The notes under the pieces were generated by a model. It was given only the letters and a program-made list of their open reading frames with translations. It ran no database searches and was not told where the DNA came from. A DNA stretch of 64,000 nucleotides from JAGPIS01 sp964635545 (GTDB lineage Bacteria > Bacteroidota > Bacteroidia > Bacteroidales > Marinilabiliaceae), in NCBI GenBank assembly GCA_964635545.1, contig CAZWOA010000004.1, positions 5,107 to 69,106 on the forward strand, read 5' to 3'. The first letter of the stretch is position 1. Each line of letters begins with the position of its first letter. Positions 61,763-64,000 of the stretch are shown piece by piece. Made by a program: the position numbers and the translations under genes.

Positions 61763-63553
61763 TTAATACTTCTCAAGTTGAGAAATCATTCTACTGAAGA
61801 TGCCATTGGCAGCCATAAGTTCCTGCGGAGTGCCTGATTCTGCAATTCTGTGATTATCAACAACTATAACCCTATCAGCCATCGATATGGATGAGAGCCT
61901 ATGACTAATAATTATTGCTGTTTTATCTTTAGTTATCTCCTTGAAATTACCAATAATTTCAGCTTCGGTAAAGGCATCGAGCGAACTGGTAGGCTCATCC
62001 AATATAATTATTGATGCATTATTGAAAAATGCGCGTGCAAGTGCTGTACGCTGCCACTCCCCCTGGCTAAGTTGCTGACTATCTTTAAATAACGTACCCA
62101 GATTTGTGTCGTAGCCTTTATCCATGTTTTTAAATAACATATCAATTCCGGCTTTGGAAGCAGCTTCATTTATTAATTTATCTTCGCCGGGGTGATTTAT
62201 ATTTCCAAACCATATATTCTCTCGTGCACTAACATTATAGAGCATAAAATCCTGAAAAATAACAGTTATATTTTGCGATAACTCATTGCGTGATATGTTT
62301 TTAAGCCGCACATCATCAATAAATATTTGTCCCGAAGTAGGTTCATAAAGTCCGCAAAGAAGCTTCACCAACGTAGTTTTTCCCGAGCCGTTATTACCCA
62401 CGATAGCAACCGTTTCACCCTTGTTTATTTTAAGTGATATATTATCGAGCACAGTGCGTTCAGTGCCGGGATAGGTGAAACTAACGTTTTTAAGTTCGAT
62501 ACCACTATTAAACGGAACGGGAAAACTCTCGCGCTCCTTATTATCTTTTCCGGTAGATATATTTAAAAACTCAAAAAAGTTTTTCAGAAAAAGATTATCC
62601 TCGTAGAGCGAAGTGATTCTCGACAGGAAATCCTGCAACACGCTGTACCCACGCTGAAGCGCCACAAAATACATGGTCATTGTGCCAATGGTGAAATGCC
62701 CTTTTATGGTGTTGTAAATCACATAGCCAAACACAGCTATCATCATCATGGCAACAAACAACTGTAGCAACGTCTCCCGGATACTCTTCTTTATAATCAA
62801 TGCCATCTGCTTGCTACGCAACGACTTACGAAGATCCAAAAATCGCTGTCGAAATAGCTTTCCAAGGTCAAAAACTCTTATCTCTTTGGCAAATTCACGC
62901 GAAGTTATAACCCTGTTATAATAATCTACACGCCGTTCATCATGGGTTTGCTCGCGCAATAATTGATAAAATCTACGTGAATAGGTAATTCTGAATATCA
63001 AAATAGGAACGCTTATCAGCACAGCTGCCAATATCATTGCAGGGTGTATCGAAAGAAGTATAAAACCGATGATAATCAGCGTGATGAAGTTTTGCAACAA
63101 ACCTGCCACACTATAAAATATGCGTGCAGGCCTGAATCCTGCCTCACTTATTGCACGGTAAAATATATCCTGATAATTACTATTTTCAAAATAGCTGTAC
63201 TTTATGCCGGTGGTTTTATTGTGCACCAACGAAGTAATGTAATCGCTAACCAGGTGACTCTGTTTCTCTTTTACTATTGAATGAATTGATGCAATAAGTG
63301 CATTGGTACCGAAGAAAAGTGCTGTGAGCGAAAGAGTTGGCAGCAGAACTCTAAAACTGGTGCCGCTATTCGACATCACCTGTAAGGATATCTGGTCGAT
63401 AAGCTGCTTTATTACCCAAAGCATAAGCAGTGGAAGTGCACCACGCAAAACAACCATCACCAGGTTGGCCGCCGACCATCGGGGACTACTCTTCCATATC
63501 ATGGTTAGTGCCCTGCAGATGTATGATAGAGATTCTTTTACTGATGTATTCAT
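61763..63553 (-). CDS. ABC transporter, fused permease and ATPase
   Basis: 596 residues. Six membrane helices (about 1-320) are followed by an ATPase domain (about 345-590) with Walker A GNNGSGKTT, signature LSQGEWQRTALARA (the usual LSGGQ reads LSQGE), Walker B SIIILDEPTSSLD and H-loop AIIISHRLSS. No N-terminal C39 peptidase, so it is not a classical bacteriocin exporter. Probably a homodimer exporting a lipid, peptide or drug. The substrate is unknown. Confidence 0.88.
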   Translation of the reverse strand: MNTSVKESLSYICRALTMIWKSSPRWSAANLVMVVLRGALPLLMLWVIKQLIDQISLQVMSNSGTSFRVLLPTLSLTALFFGTNALIASIHSIVKEKQSHLVSDYITSLVHNKTTGIKYSYFENSNYQDIFYRAISEAGFRPARIFYSVAGLLQNFITLIIIGFILLSIHPAMILAAVLISVPILIFRITYSRRFYQLLREQTHDERRVDYYNRVITSREFAKEIRVFDLGKLFRQRFLDLRKSLRSKQMALIIKKSIRETLLQLFVAMMMIAVFGYVIYNTIKGHFTIGTMTMYFVALQRGYSVLQDFLSRITSLYEDNLFLKNFFEFLNISTGKDNKERESFPVPFNSGIELKNVSFTYPGTERTVLDNISLKINKGETVAIVGNNGSGKTTLVKLLCGLYEPTSGQIFIDDVRLKNISRNELSQNITVIFQDFMLYNVSARENIWFGNINHPGEDKLINEAASKAGIDMLFKNMDKGYDTNLGTLFKDSQQLSQGEWQRTALARAFFNNASIIILDEPTSSLDAFTEAEIIGNFKEITKDKTAIIISHRLSSISMADRVIVVDNHRIAESGTPQELMAANGIFSRMISQLEKY

Positions 63554-64000
63554 AATTTATATCCTAATCAGCGGTTAGCCAACTACAAATTTATCAAAAT
63601 TATTGATTTTACACAGTATATTTGATTCGTGGGGCGTTATTCGTGGGTCGTTATTCGCAATGTAAATCAAGCGAAGTAGGTGCGTCATCTTTATAGAACC
63701 ATTTGCTGATATACAAATAAACTTTGACTAAAGCCAACTGCCTCAACTCACTAAACCACATACTGAAGCCACCTAGTCATTAAATTCAACCCCATTCTAA
63801 AGAACGGAACTATCAAAACTTCCTGCAAAGGCAATACGATACTTTAAAGAGATACATGGCTTTTTTACTACAAGTGAAAAGGATATTTATTGGTTAATGA
63901 GTTCTCTCACTTCGTTCGAGATGACGGATAGCTTGCAATCCCCCGCCCCCAAATAAAAGTTGACAAAGTCATTCCGACCGCAGGGAGAAACGAAGTTCAG
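63554..64000. repeat. Gene-free repeat region at the window end
   Basis: No gene was seen. A short direct repeat CGTTATTCG occurs twice near 63638-63656. From 63951 on there are modules found inverted at 46957-47019: AAATAAAAGTTGACAAAGT (63951-63969) and AGAAACGAAGTTCAG (63986-64000). TTCTCTCACTTCGTTCGAG (near 63902) resembles the inverse of a stretch at 47203-47221. It looks like part of a dispersed intergenic repeat family. Confidence 0.55.

Noticed and set aside
61763..63553. Exporter of the peptide made by the 15.6-kb operon
   Set aside because: It lies about 44 kb away, lacks a leader-peptidase domain and shows no link to that operon.

Overview
The window looks like part of a Bacteroidales (phylum Bacteroidota) chromosome, probably from a lineage that has the type IX secretion system. 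The evidence is a SusC/SusD pair, promoters with the phylum's -33 TTTG / -7 TAnnTTTG pattern, weak ribosome binding sites, PorX- and PorW-like genes, TamB next to an ExbB-ExbD-TonB set, DUF4494 and DUF4831 family proteins, and many SPII lipoproteins. Two runs of exactly 100 N (22716-22815 and 43581-43680) show that it is a scaffolded draft assembly. No rRNA, tRNA, CRISPR array or insertion sequence was seen.

Layout. 1-7.8 kb: an ACP-like protein without its serine, a GHL10 glycosyl hydrolase, an SRPBCC/GyrI-like protein, two L,D-transpeptidases with a coiled-coil lipoprotein, and an ECF sigma factor. 7.8-15.5 kb: tonB-exbD-exbB-tamB, divergent from tsaD. 15.6-17.5 kb: a compact peptide-modification operon (PqqD-like, small peptide, HprK-like kinase, S24/S26-type peptidase). 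17.6-23.8 kb: a Cys/Met-rich short peptide, a strong terminator, susC, susD (cut by a gap), and a DAACS-family symporter. 23.9-38 kb: housekeeping genes (uvrA, pgk, waaA, kdsB, a sigma-54 activator, lptE, secG, groES-groEL, a nucleoside symporter, an EEP-family hydrolase). 38-47 kb: fbaB, gcvH, porX, porW and a degenerate AAA+ regulator. 47-59.6 kb: fumC, MFS-pepD, DUF4831, nnr, a POT transporter, a cyclase-like/HD fusion, smpB and a cupin. 59.7-64 kb: an ECF sigma factor with a membrane-spanning partner, an ABC transporter, and a gene-free repeat region.

The most interesting part is 15.6-18.1 kb. One operon has the parts of a RiPP or lasso-like maturation set (RRE-like PqqD, YxxP peptide, HprK-like kinase, peptidase) but no cyclase. 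Next to it is a 52-residue ORF with 8 Cys and 5 Met codons packed into residues 29-47. It ends 25 nt before a perfect 13-bp intrinsic terminator, and susC starts 31 nt after the T-run with no visible promoter of its own. A weaker alternative hairpin overlaps the stop codon. This is the geometry of a translation-coupled attenuator for sulfur amino acids controlling a SusCD importer. If confirmed it would be a new regulatory system for Bacteroidota. A second notable locus (3.2-6.6 kb) resembles a Braun-lipoprotein system: a helical lipoprotein ending in lysine beside two L,D-transpeptidases.
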